A DNA stretch of 64,000 bases. It comes from Segatella copri (GTDB lineage Bacteria; Bacteroidota; Bacteroidia; Bacteroidales; Bacteroidaceae). The notes beneath the pieces were generated by a model. The model saw nothing but the letters and a program-made list of their open reading frames with translations, was not told the DNA's origin and did no database searches. The stretch covers positions 2,745,001 to 2,809,000 of the forward strand of contig NZ_JAPDVG010000001.1 of NCBI RefSeq assembly GCF_026015625.1, written 5' to 3'. How positions within the stretch are numbered: position 1 is the first letter of the stretch; each line of letters opens with the position of its first letter. Positions 44,756-52,166 of the stretch are shown here, piece after piece. The translations under genes were made by a program, and so were the position numbers.

Positions 44756-46656
44756 TTCTTTATAGTACTTTTATATTTTTGCCTAGGATGGTTAGGAACA
44801 CCAGGGAATAGCATTTCCAGGCTATTATCTTCTAACATCTTAGGAATTATAAAATTTCTTAAATAAATTTTATCTCGCCTTACAATTGCCGATAATTCAT
44901 CTAAAGATAGCCACTCAGAACAAACAGAACAAATCAAAGTCTTTAAATTTTGATAAGACATTCTTTGTTTTACACGAGCACTTGCAATATTAGCCCCAGA
45001 ACTTGCAATATTAGCCCCAGAGCTTGCAATATTAGCCCCAGAGCTTGCAATATTAGACTCGGAACTTGCAATATTAGCCCCAGAACTTGCAATATTAGAC
45101 TCGGAACTTGCAACCTTAGAGCCGGAACTTGCAACCTTAGCATTCATAGGCAACCGATACTTGGTTCCTCTACCGTATCCCTCTTGAACCAGCAATTTAT
45201 GCTTACACATATCTTTCAACAAATCGGCAACTTCTGCCTTATGCTGGTTAAGGACAACCCTTAAGCTCTCATTTGTAATATATCCATCTGTACAAGTTGC
45301 ATTAAGAGTCAACAGGCGTTCATGTCCCAAAGAAAAAACTTCTGTTCCATATATCAGAACCAATCTTTCCTTTGTTCCTTCATCCATCATCGACTCCATC
45401 ATCATTGTGAGTTCCACTAAGTCAGGCTGACTTAATGTTCTCAACATAGGTGCTCTCCAATTTGCAAATCGCCAACCAGCCAATATCTTATCAACTCCAC
45501 TTCCCGCTTTTTCAGCAGAGCCAATCAACATAAACATCTTTTGAAGAGTCTTGTTGCGACATACGCTAGCACTTTCTCCATAATATTGCATTTTAGAAAC
45601 CAACAGAGTTCCCGGGTTAGTAAAAACAATTTTATTGCTATACAATCGCACTACCATTGTTGCATTTTCCGAATAATCGGTATGAATACAAAAATTCACC
45701 AGAGCTTCGCGAACAGCCACATGCGCAGGAGTTTCATCACGACGAATATTGCCCTCCAAGATGAAAGGTTTTGGCAAGACCGCTGATAATCTTGGAAGAA
45801 CACGAAGATAGAATTGGAATAAATTTGCCTCCCAAGTTCCATCAGGACAAATACGATTGGTCCATCGTATCTCAGGATTATCTGACAGCTTTTCTTGGTA
45901 ATCAGGAAAGAAGTCGGGGCAACATTCATTATCAGTAATGGCATCTTCTTTACCAAACATCAAAACTCCTGCCACAGTAAAACCTTCTTCTTTCGTTCCA
46001 CGATCAGTACGATAAGCACCTATCTTTTTAAGAAATTCAAAATCAGACAAAACAGACCAAGGATGATCTGGCTTGGCTAACTTAAATAATTGCCGATATT
46101 GAGCAACAGACTCCATATCTAAATCATCCAATGAATAATTTCTCAAAATGCGGCTATCAGCGGGATTAGAAACATTCGCATCTGAAAACATACGCTGCAC
46201 TTCTCGCTCCGTACATTTATAATCACCTTCATGATTGCGCTTAAAAGTACCATTATAGGGCTGGGATGTTCTATAAACAGGACGCTGTTCTCTGGATGCA
46301 CGAGGAATAAAGAATAACATAAGTTTGTGACCATTGTAATCTTCTACCACGACATCTTCTGTTTTTAACAGGTTACAACTAACCGTAGCTCGATTATTCA
46401 CATTATTCCAAAAGTCCTTGGTATATTTCTCTATCTGTTCATCAGATAGATTATCTATATAGAACTTACCTTTTCTTTCTATAACTCCAAGCACGATAAC
46501 TCCTCCTTCGCTATTGGCGAAGGCTGAATAGGTATCCCAAAAGCTACCAGGAAATCCACCGGCAGCACTTTTAAACTCCAAGTCATCACTCTCTACGCTA
46601 TTCAAGAGTGAATCCAGATAATCCTCGAAGTTTAATCTATCACGTACTTCTAACAT
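44752..46656 (-). CDS. AlbA_2/Schlafen-like ATP-binding regulator with heptapeptide repeat linker
   Basis: A 634-residue protein. The N-terminus (DLEFKSAAGGFPGSFWDTYS, AFANSEGGVIVLGV) is an AlbA_2 DNA-binding domain; the middle has a GHKL-like ATP-binding part (HVAVREALVNFCIHTDYSEN; NPGTLLVSKMQYYGESA) and helix-turn-helix regions. Residues ~520-575 are eight 7-residue repeats of the NIASSGA/KVASSES type. The C-terminal ~60 residues are a small charged domain. Such proteins are thought to be transcriptional regulators or defence-related; its place in an LPS operon is odd. Promoter at 46709-46740. Its stop overlaps the kinase start. Confidence 0.82.
   Translation of the reverse strand: MLEVRDRLNFEDYLDSLLNSVESDDLEFKSAAGGFPGSFWDTYSAFANSEGGVIVLGVIERKGKFYIDNLSDEQIEKYTKDFWNNVNNRATVSCNLLKTEDVVVEDYNGHKLMLFFIPRASREQRPVYRTSQPYNGTFKRNHEGDYKCTEREVQRMFSDANVSNPADSRILRNYSLDDLDMESVAQYRQLFKLAKPDHPWSVLSDFEFLKKIGAYRTDRGTKEEGFTVAGVLMFGKEDAITDNECCPDFFPDYQEKLSDNPEIRWTNRICPDGTWEANLFQFYLRVLPRLSAVLPKPFILEGNIRRDETPAHVAVREALVNFCIHTDYSENATMVVRLYSNKIVFTNPGTLLVSKMQYYGESASVCRNKTLQKMFMLIGSAEKAGSGVDKILAGWRFANWRAPMLRTLSQPDLVELTMMMESMMDEGTKERLVLIYGTEVFSLGHERLLTLNATCTDGYITNESLRVVLNQHKAEVADLLKDMCKHKLLVQEGYGRGTKYRLPMNAKVASSGSKVASSESNIASSGANIASSESNIASSGANIASSGANIASSGANIASARVKQRMSYQNLKTLICSVCSEWLSLDELSAIVRRDKIYLRNFIIPKMLEDNSLEMLFPGVPNHPRQKYKSTIKK
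44980..45147 (-). repeat. 21-bp in-frame tandem repeat in the AlbA_2 protein gene
   Basis: About eight 21-bp units encode NIASSGA, NIASSES, KVASSGS and KVASSES heptads. Several units are nearly identical (CTTGCAATATTAGC on the plus strand recurs), so copy number could change by slippage without breaking the frame. Boundaries are approximate. Confidence 0.85.
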
Positions 46657-46708
46657 ACAATTCTTTTATATTCTTTAACAAGATACCTTCCTAGTATCTC
46701 ATAGGTTG

Positions 46709-46740
46709 CAAAGATACGAAAAACTATCAGAAACGCCAAA
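46709..46740 (-). promoter_or_regulatory. Promoter of the regulator/LPS-core operon
   Basis: On the minus strand TTTG (46740-46737), 20-nt spacer, TATCTTTG (46716-46709); start codon 53 bp further at 46656. Confidence 0.75.
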
Positions 46741-46796
46741 TTTTAGGAAGATTATCTTTCTTCCTTCATTGATACTTGCTTTTTTTATCCATTTTC

Positions 46797-46827
46797 TTGC
46801 AAGATTAAAGTATATTTCGTATTTTTG
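46797..46827 (+). promoter_or_regulatory. Promoter of the GT90 gene
   Basis: TTG (46797-46799), 20-nt spacer, TATTTTTG (46820-46827); the ATG is at 46873. Divergent from the regulator promoter, 57 bp away. Confidence 0.65.
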
Positions 46828-46872
46828 TACCCAATAACATCATCATCGTTTTCATAAACAAAAAGAAATCCT

Positions 46873-47859
46873 ATGAATATTCAAAAATTGAAATATAAAT
46901 TCCATAGCGGAAAAAACAGCAAACCCTGGTATTACATCAAGGAATACGCTCGTCTGTATACACCTGCCTGCATCTTGATATGGAGGGGGCAGCATTTACT
47001 TGACAAAGCCAAGAAACGCAAAGACTACGATTATATCCTGAACCGGGTAAACTACTACAACAAGCTTACAGAAGATAATATCCTTCTCAACAAAGATTTA
47101 TGGGACAAAGAAGCTGTTAAAGTTGCAGAACAGCCGATGACCCGCCAGAAGGTATATTATCTGGATACTTTGGAATATGCCCGCTGTTTTGACGGCAATA
47201 ACAAATGGAATCTCCTCCCTGGTGACATCACGTATGTGGAAGATATTCCTACCATTGTAAAAAGCCGCCCAATTCATGGAGAAAACCAGAACTCCGTATT
47301 GCTCAAGATGGACAAGGTACGCCATTTCATCTTCGTGAAGGACAAGCTTTCATTTGCAGAAAAGAAAGACCAGGCTATCTTCAGAGGAAAAATAGCCTGC
47401 AAGGACATCCGTGTGCAATTCGTAGAGAAGTTTTTCGGAAATCCTCGCTTCGATATCGGAACCATAGATCTGATTAAGCCAGAATGGAAGAGCGACAAGA
47501 TTTCCATCTACGACCATCTGAAATACAAATACGTGATGGCGCTGGAGGGAAATGACGTGGCAAGCAATCTTAAATGGATTATGTCTTCCAATTCCATCGC
47601 CGTGATGCCTAAGCCATATTATGAAACTTGGTTTATGGAAGGAACTCTGAAGCCAGACTATCATTATATAGAAGTAAAGCCTGATTTCTCTGATCTTGAG
47701 GAAAAGATGGACTATTATACTGCTCATCCAGATGAAGCGCAAGCTATCATCAACCACGCTCATGAATATGTAGAGCAATTCAAGGATAAGCAACGTGAGG
47801 ACATCATCTCGCTGATGGTTCTGGACAAGTATTTTTCTCTGTTAAAATCTAAGGATTAA
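46873..47859 (+). CDS. Glycosyltransferase family 90 (LpsA/CAP10-like)
   Basis: A 328-residue protein of the LPS-modifying/KDEL-CAP10 type. Motifs: IPTIVKSRPIHGENQNSVLL, AIFRGKIACKDIRVQFVEKF (the FRG signature), ISIYDHLKYKYVMALEGNDV followed by ASNLKWIMSSNSIAVMPKPY, and WFMEGTLKPDYHYIEVKPDF, all typical of GT90 glucosyl- or xylosyltransferases acting on LPS core or proteins. No signal peptide, so it acts on the cytoplasmic side. It belongs functionally with the two GT2 genes and the kinase. Confidence 0.9.
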   Translation: MNIQKLKYKFHSGKNSKPWYYIKEYARLYTPACILIWRGQHLLDKAKKRKDYDYILNRVNYYNKLTEDNILLNKDLWDKEAVKVAEQPMTRQKVYYLDTLEYARCFDGNNKWNLLPGDITYVEDIPTIVKSRPIHGENQNSVLLKMDKVRHFIFVKDKLSFAEKKDQAIFRGKIACKDIRVQFVEKFFGNPRFDIGTIDLIKPEWKSDKISIYDHLKYKYVMALEGNDVASNLKWIMSSNSIAVMPKPYYETWFMEGTLKPDYHYIEVKPDFSDLEEKMDYYTAHPDEAQAIINHAHEYVEQFKDKQREDIISLMVLDKYFSLLKSKD

Positions 47860-47911
47860 TGTCTAGAAAGGATTCTATCTATTATGAAAGAACAATCCTG
47901 CCGATTATTCG

Positions 47912-48130
47912 ATGGGCAGAATGATGACAGATAAGACGCCTAGACTATGGCATGTAGTAGGCAGCAATCTGAACTATGCCTTCATCATCAACAACGACAC
48001 CATTCTGGAGAAGACTGCCGATGGTGCCCTGGATGTTTATGATGCCCACATGAATCCTGTAAAGAACTACCGTCTGCCAGCCAAGCAGTTCGACCAGACC
48101 ATCAAACAGCTCAACAGGTTCTTTAAATAA
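47912..48130 (+). CDS. Small hypothetical protein
   Basis: A 72-residue reading frame 52 bp after the GT90 gene on the same strand, starting MGRMMTDKTPRLWHVVGSNL and ending KQLNRFFK. I do not recognise it. It is soluble, with no signal or membrane span; NYAFIINNDTILEKTADGAL looks like a real beta-hairpin-forming protein rather than random translation. The start could be at any of the first three methionines. Possibly co-transcribed with GT90. Confidence 0.55.
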   Translation: MGRMMTDKTPRLWHVVGSNLNYAFIINNDTILEKTADGALDVYDAHMNPVKNYRLPAKQFDQTIKQLNRFFK

Positions 48131-48208
48131 GAAAAGGTAAATTCCCCAAAAGCCCCTTCCGCATCCCAGTTTTTCATATACCCGGAATACAGAAGGGGCT
48201 TTATCCTT

Positions 48209-48346
48209 TTATGATTCCTTCCACACTCTTCTCTTGAGCCACAACGCCAAGATGGGGTCACTCATTTCCAGATGCTTAGGAGCAGGTATTGTAATCAGAT
48301 CTTTCACCATCAAGGACTTCTTGAGGCGGGTTACATTGGCTGCAGA
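48209..48346 (-). pseudogene. C-terminal remnant of an AAA-type ATP-binding protein
   Basis: Forty-five codons before the stop at 48209 encode SAANVTRLKKSLMVKDLITI then DPILALWLKRRVWKES. This matches the usual end of Bacteroidetes AAA/archaeal-ATPase-like proteins (a winged helix, a DP-hydrophobic-LW motif, then basic residues). Everything upstream is missing: A-rich DNA and operator-like palindromes begin about 15-40 bp before it. I call it a truncated relic. Weak evidence on exact family. Confidence 0.6.
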
Positions 48347-48359
48347 TACAGAACTTCTG

Positions 48360-48414
48360 CAAAGATAGCAAAAAAAAAACAAATTAAACAAGGTTGTTTA
48401 AAACAAAGTTGTTT
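48360..48414 (-). promoter_or_regulatory. Operator-like paired palindromes with a promoter box
   Basis: TTAAACAAGGTTGTTTAA (48384-48401) is a perfect palindrome; a second, AAACAA-AG-TTGTTT, lies at 48401-48414, centres 15 bp apart. On the minus strand a TATCTTTG box (48367-48360) follows, so the palindromes cover the -33 position. This has the look of a repressor-controlled promoter that now drives only a relic. Confidence 0.55.
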
Positions 48415-48498
48415 AAAACTAGCATTTTTATTACGAATTAACTAATAGTCAATGGATTACGGGTAAGACACCAAAGAATTTAACGGGAATATTTTTAA

Positions 48499-48615
48499 AA
48501 CACGGACAAATTGAATTTGTCCGGATGGTTGTCCGGCAGGCTTATAAGTACCAGAAAAACAACACGTTATGACGCTCCAGACAATTTGTCCGGACAAATT
48601 CTATTTGTCCGTGTT
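48499..48615. mobile_element. MITE-like element with 26-bp terminal inverted repeats
   Basis: The 26 bp at 48499-48524 match the reverse complement of 48590-48615 with one mismatch; the ends begin AACACGGACAAAT. Total length is 117 bp, no reading frame inside, and a further GTCCGG copy occurs in the interior. A clear target duplication was not found. Alternatively a very large terminator-like hairpin, but no transcript ends here. Confidence 0.6.
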
Positions 48616-48678
48616 ATTTTTTATGAGAAAGGAAGAAGAAGAAAAAGGGGGTTACGGATTGAGACGAGGACCTGTTAT

Positions 48679-48766
48679 CCGAGAAACTATAACCTAGCAC
48701 CCGAGAAACTATGATTTAGCACATAAGAACCTATGTTTTCCGCCCCACAAAACTATGACTTAGGAT
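48679..48766. repeat. Four 22-bp iteron-like direct repeats
   Basis: Units begin at 48679, 48701, 48723 and 48745 with exact 22-bp spacing. Units 1 and 2 differ at only three positions; 3 and 4 are more diverged but keep the ACTATG/CCTATG core near position 8. No replication initiator gene is next to them in the window. Confidence 0.7.
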
Positions 48767-48835
48767 TATTAACATAAAGCTCTAAAGCAGCCAAAGGAGA
48801 ATAAGAGAGGTTGGAACGTAAACAGTTGGGAATGA

Positions 48836-48967
48836 GTAGATTTGCACAAAGTTGCCAAATCGGCATAAAGCAAGCGAGTGAGGAATATTGAAGTAGTTCA
48901 GTTACTAAATCGTGAGCCACAGTTACCTATGCAAAGCAGGTAACAATGCGGAAAGGCAACTTTGTGC
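48836..48967. other. Nested inverted repeats upstream of the recombinases (possible attachment region)
   Basis: GCACAAAGTTGCC (48844-48856) is complementary to 48955-48967; inside, GTTACC (48922-48927) pairs with GGTAAC (48939-48944). GTAGATTTGC (48836-48845) matches the CTnDOT-type core GTANNTTTGC and overlaps the outer arm. The same 10-mer pattern also occurs at ordinary promoters here (for example 11452, 25458, 46708), so the attachment call is tentative. Confidence 0.4.
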
Positions 48968-49014
48968 ATCAACGGATTTTATTGCGCTGATTCTCAATGT
49001 TTTGCGTATCAAGG

Positions 49015-49060
49015 AACGCTTACAAAATGATTATATTTGCACACTCAAAATGTAAGCGTT
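49015..49060 (+). promoter_or_regulatory. Recombinase promoter bracketed by a 10-bp inverted repeat
   Basis: AACGCTTACA (49015-49024) and TGTAAGCGTT (49051-49060) flank a TATATTTG box (49032-49039); the right arm touches the ATG at 49061. No -33 box at the proper distance was found, which fits a weak or activated promoter. Confidence 0.5.
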
Positions 49061-50293
49061 ATGAAAATCGAAAAATTCAAGGTGTTGCTCTACCTGAAAA
49101 AGAGCGGAATGGACAAGAATGGAAAAGCTCCCATCATGGGACGCATCACGGTGAACAGGACTATGGCGCAGTTCTCCTGCAAGTTGTCTTGCACTCCATC
49201 GCTTTGGAATCCTCGTGCCAGCCGATTGGAGGGCAAGAGCAAGGAAGCCGTGGAGACCAACAAGGACATCGAGCAGTTGTTGCTTTCCATCCAAAAGGCT
49301 TTCGATGTGCTTGTGGAAAAGAGAACGGACTTCGAGGCTAAGGATGTCAAGGAGGCTTTGCAGGGCAGCGTCAAGACACAGACCACCCTTCTCTCCTTCG
49401 TGGACGAGCATATCAGTGAACTCAGTACCCATGAGGGCATCGATATGTCGAAGAGCAGTGTCTGGACTTACAGAAAGATTCGCAAGAATCTCGCTGAGTT
49501 CATCGGGGAGAAGTATAGGTTGACTGATTTGGCTTTCGGACAGCTGACCGAGCCTTTCATCAGTGACTTTCACCATTACCTGCTTGACGAGAAAGGCTTT
49601 TCATCAGGAACCATCACCATCTATGTGTCGCTCTTCAAGAAGATGTGCCGCATCGCCTTTGAGCGAGGCTTGTGCAAGAACCTGCTGTTCGCCCATTATC
49701 GGGTTGGCACTCCAAAGGTTACGACACCCAAGGCTCTCAGCATGTCTGATTTCATAAAAATCCGTGATGCGGAACTGCCCGAAGACAAGCCGAGACTATC
49801 CGTTAGCCGTGACCTGTTTCTTTTCGCCTGCTATGCAGGAACAGCCTTCATAGACACCGTTTCCATCACGAAAGCCAATGTCAAGGTGTTGGAGGATGGT
49901 GACAAATGGCTCATCTATAACCGCAAGAAGACCGGAACACTTGCCAGGGTGAAACTCCTGTCCGAAGCGTTGGAGCTGGTGGCGAAATACGAGGACGGGG
50001 CAAGAGATACCCTTTTCCCATTGCTGAGCACGAATCGTGTTCGTATCGATCTCATCACCATCTGCAAGTTGGCGGAAACGAGCAAGACCTATTCCTACCA
50101 TTCGGGACGACACTCGTTCGCCAGCCTCATTACGCTGGAGGCTGGTGTGCCGATGGAGACCATCTGCAAGATGCTCGGTCACAAGGATGTGAAGATGACG
50201 CAGCGGTATGCGAGAGTAACCCAGAAGAAGCTGTTTGAGGACATGGACAAGTTCATCGCTGCAACCGGGAAGGACTTTATTCTCGCATTATGA
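49061..50293 (+). CDS. Tyrosine recombinase/integrase (first of two)
   Basis: A 410-residue mobile-element integrase with an N-terminal arm-binding domain (KVLLYLKKSGMDKNGKAPIM), a core-binding SAM-like domain and a catalytic domain. Visible active-site residues: H347, R350 (YSYHSGRHSFASL), H374 (MLGHKDVKM) and Y383 (QRYARV). At the first catalytic arginine position the sequence is YAGTAFID, so arginine is absent, as is known for CTnDOT-type integrases, which use a substituted residue. ATG at 49061 is adjacent to an inverted-repeat operator. A second recombinase gene follows after 64 bp. Confidence 0.92.
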   Translation: MKIEKFKVLLYLKKSGMDKNGKAPIMGRITVNRTMAQFSCKLSCTPSLWNPRASRLEGKSKEAVETNKDIEQLLLSIQKAFDVLVEKRTDFEAKDVKEALQGSVKTQTTLLSFVDEHISELSTHEGIDMSKSSVWTYRKIRKNLAEFIGEKYRLTDLAFGQLTEPFISDFHHYLLDEKGFSSGTITIYVSLFKKMCRIAFERGLCKNLLFAHYRVGTPKVTTPKALSMSDFIKIRDAELPEDKPRLSVSRDLFLFACYAGTAFIDTVSITKANVKVLEDGDKWLIYNRKKTGTLARVKLLSEALELVAKYEDGARDTLFPLLSTNRVRIDLITICKLAETSKTYSYHSGRHSFASLITLEAGVPMETICKMLGHKDVKMTQRYARVTQKKLFEDMDKFIAATGKDFILAL

Positions 50294-50357
50294 ACAAGGC
50301 TTTCAACTTTTCTTTTTACAGTTTCAACTACATTATTATATTATAAGGACAACAACT

Positions 50358-51569
50358 ATGAGCAGAAGTACATTTTCAATTTTGCCTTACATCAACAGAC
50401 AGAAGGTGAAGGCAGACGGAACAGCCAACATACTTTGCCGCATCACCGTTGACGGCAAAAGCGCAGCCATTTCCACAGGCATATCCTGTACCCCACAGGA
50501 GTGGAACGCCAAGAAGGGAGAGGTACGGAACGCAAGGGACAACGGACGATTGGCAAGTTTCCTTGCTGAGGTCAAGGATAAATACAACTCACTTCTTACC
50601 ACCAATGGCATCATCACCGTGGAAATGCTGAAGGCTGTGTTGAAGGACAAGGACACGACAGGAAGGTTCTTGCTGAACTTTGGTGATACCATCGTGGAAT
50701 GGTATCGAACCTCAAAAGCCAGACAAACCTTTCTGCACAAGCGGACATGGCAGAAGAACCTGAGAGCCTTTGTCCATTCGTTGGATAAGGACGACATCGC
50801 CTTTGAGGACATAGACGAGAATTTCGGGGAGGAATACAAGCTATTCCTGAAACGAGACCAGGGACGCATCGACAGCTACGTGAACCATTGCCTTCTATGG
50901 CTGAACATGTTGATGTACAAGGCAGTGGACAGGAGCATTGTCCGCTTCAATCCCATAGCCAAGATAGGGTATGAGAAGAAGGCAGCCCCGAAGATGACCC
51001 ATATCAGCAAGGCAGACTTCATCAAGATGCTCTCTACCCCGATGGCTGACGAGCGAACGGAGCTTGCACGCAGATGTTTCATTTTTGCCTCGCTCACCTC
51101 CTTATCCTATATAGATGTAAAGAAACTGTACCCTCACCATATCAGTGAGAACTCTGAGGGTAGGAAGTTCATCCGCAAGGAAAGAGAGAAGACAGGCGTG
51201 GAGTTCTTCGTGCCACTCCATCCGATAGCCGAGAAGATTCTTTCGCTCTACAATACCACGGACGACAGCAAGCCTGTTTTTCCACTGGGTGAGAAGAAAG
51301 ACATCTATCTTGATGTGCATACCCTTGGAATGGTGCTTGGCATAAGTAATAAGTTGGGATTCCACGCCAGCCGCCATACATTCGGAGTCTTGATGCTCAA
51401 CGAGGAAATTCCCATCGGCAGCATAGCCAAGATGATGGGACACGCAGACATTACAAGCACACAGGTCTATGCGCAGGTGACGGAGCAGAAGATTTCAAAT
51501 GACATGGATAAGCTTATTGCCAAGCGAGAAAGGAACAGATTGTCGAACGAAAAAACTATTGGAAAATGA
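50358..51569 (+). CDS. Tyrosine recombinase/integrase (second of two)
   Basis: A 403-residue recombinase with an arm-binding domain (FSILPYINRQKVKADGTANI), a core-binding domain, and catalytic residues H336, R339 (FHASRHTFGV), H362 (MMGHADI) and Y371 (QVYAQV). The first-arginine position is serine (SLTSLSYID, S250), again CTnDOT-like. It is only distantly similar to the first recombinase, so the pair did not come from recent duplication. ATG at 50358 preferred; upstream frame overlaps the first gene. The next gene overlaps its stop by 4 bp. Confidence 0.92.
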   Translation: MSRSTFSILPYINRQKVKADGTANILCRITVDGKSAAISTGISCTPQEWNAKKGEVRNARDNGRLASFLAEVKDKYNSLLTTNGIITVEMLKAVLKDKDTTGRFLLNFGDTIVEWYRTSKARQTFLHKRTWQKNLRAFVHSLDKDDIAFEDIDENFGEEYKLFLKRDQGRIDSYVNHCLLWLNMLMYKAVDRSIVRFNPIAKIGYEKKAAPKMTHISKADFIKMLSTPMADERTELARRCFIFASLTSLSYIDVKKLYPHHISENSEGRKFIRKEREKTGVEFFVPLHPIAEKILSLYNTTDDSKPVFPLGEKKDIYLDVHTLGMVLGISNKLGFHASRHTFGVLMLNEEIPIGSIAKMMGHADITSTQVYAQVTEQKISNDMDKLIAKRERNRLSNEKTIGK

Positions 51570-51928
51570 ACAGAGGAGTTATAACTATCAGCGAGAGCGG
51601 AACGGTATCCATGCCGACCGATACTGTATGGATGACCATGCAGGAGATTGCCGACATGTATAATGTGTTCGGCTGCTATGTGCGCAAGGCTGTCAAGGCT
51701 ATATTCAAGGATGGCATTCTGAAAGAGCAGGGTGTACACCGTCATGTCAGGAAGAACGACCGCATCAGCTATGATGTGTATAGCCTTGAACTCGTCATTG
51801 CGGTAGCCTTCCGTATTGACAGCATTGAGAGCAGAGCCTTTCGGGAGTTCATCATGCAGTCCGTCATCGGCAAGCAGACAAGCCGCACGAAACTGGTCTG
51901 TATCTTTACAGAGAACGCAATGGCATAG
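51566..51928 (+). CDS. Small integrase-coupled protein (RhuM-like or winged-helix type)
   Basis: A 120-residue protein beginning MNRGVITISESGTVSMPTDT. VWMTMQEIADMYNVFGCYVR looks like a winged-helix DNA-binding start, followed by DVYSLELVIAVAFRIDSIES and AFREFIMQSVIG, a pattern shared with RhuM-like proteins encoded beside Bacteroidetes integrases. It starts in the stop codon of the second recombinase (ATGA), which implies coupled synthesis. It could modulate recombination. Function unknown. Confidence 0.7.
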   Translation: MNRGVITISESGTVSMPTDTVWMTMQEIADMYNVFGCYVRKAVKAIFKDGILKEQGVHRHVRKNDRISYDVYSLELVIAVAFRIDSIESRAFREFIMQSVIGKQTSRTKLVCIFTENAMA

Positions 51929-51951
51929 ACCTGCCATAAAGCAACGTTCCT

Positions 51952-51970
51952 TGGAGGCTTTGCGCCTCCA
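51952..51970 (+). terminator. Possible hairpin terminator after the recombinase operon
   Basis: TGGAGGC (51952-51958), loop TTTGC, GCCTCCA (51964-51970), 23 bp after the stop codon; no T-tract, so a weak call. Confidence 0.4.
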
Positions 51971-52079
51971 GCCACTTGGGCGAACCACCGCAGTGTGTTT
52001 TAGCATGGTATTAGATTTATACAGGTAACACAAATGATACCCGGCAAACACGACCAACTCGGTATAGCCAATAAAACGA

Positions 52080-52126
52080 GGCGACAACCTATAACAACCA
52101 CGCTCGGTAAGTTATACGTTGTCGCC
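52080..52126. repeat. 16-bp inverted repeat between convergent mobile-element genes
   Basis: GGCGACAACCTATAAC (52080-52095) pairs with GTTATACGTTGTCGCC (52111-52126) with one mismatch. It lies 41 bp downstream of the excisionase-like gene stop (minus strand), so it may be its terminator; an integration-related role is also possible. Confidence 0.5.
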
Positions 52127-52166
52127 TTGTTCATTTCACCCCACTCATCAAGGACATGTATTTCTC

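Noticed and set aside
44980..45147. CRISPR-like array
   Set aside because: The 21-bp units are contiguous, have no spacers and encode an in-frame heptapeptide.
48511..48714. 67-codon frame starting inside the MITE-like element
   Set aside because: It crosses the inverted repeat and the first iteron; no protein-like pattern.
48679..48766. CRISPR array from the 22-bp repeats
   Set aside because: No spacers between units and no cas genes.
48836..48845. GTANNTTTGC as firm proof of a CTnDOT-type attachment site
   Set aside because: The same pattern occurs at ordinary host promoters here (near 447, 11452, 12553, 25458 and 46708), so alone it proves nothing.
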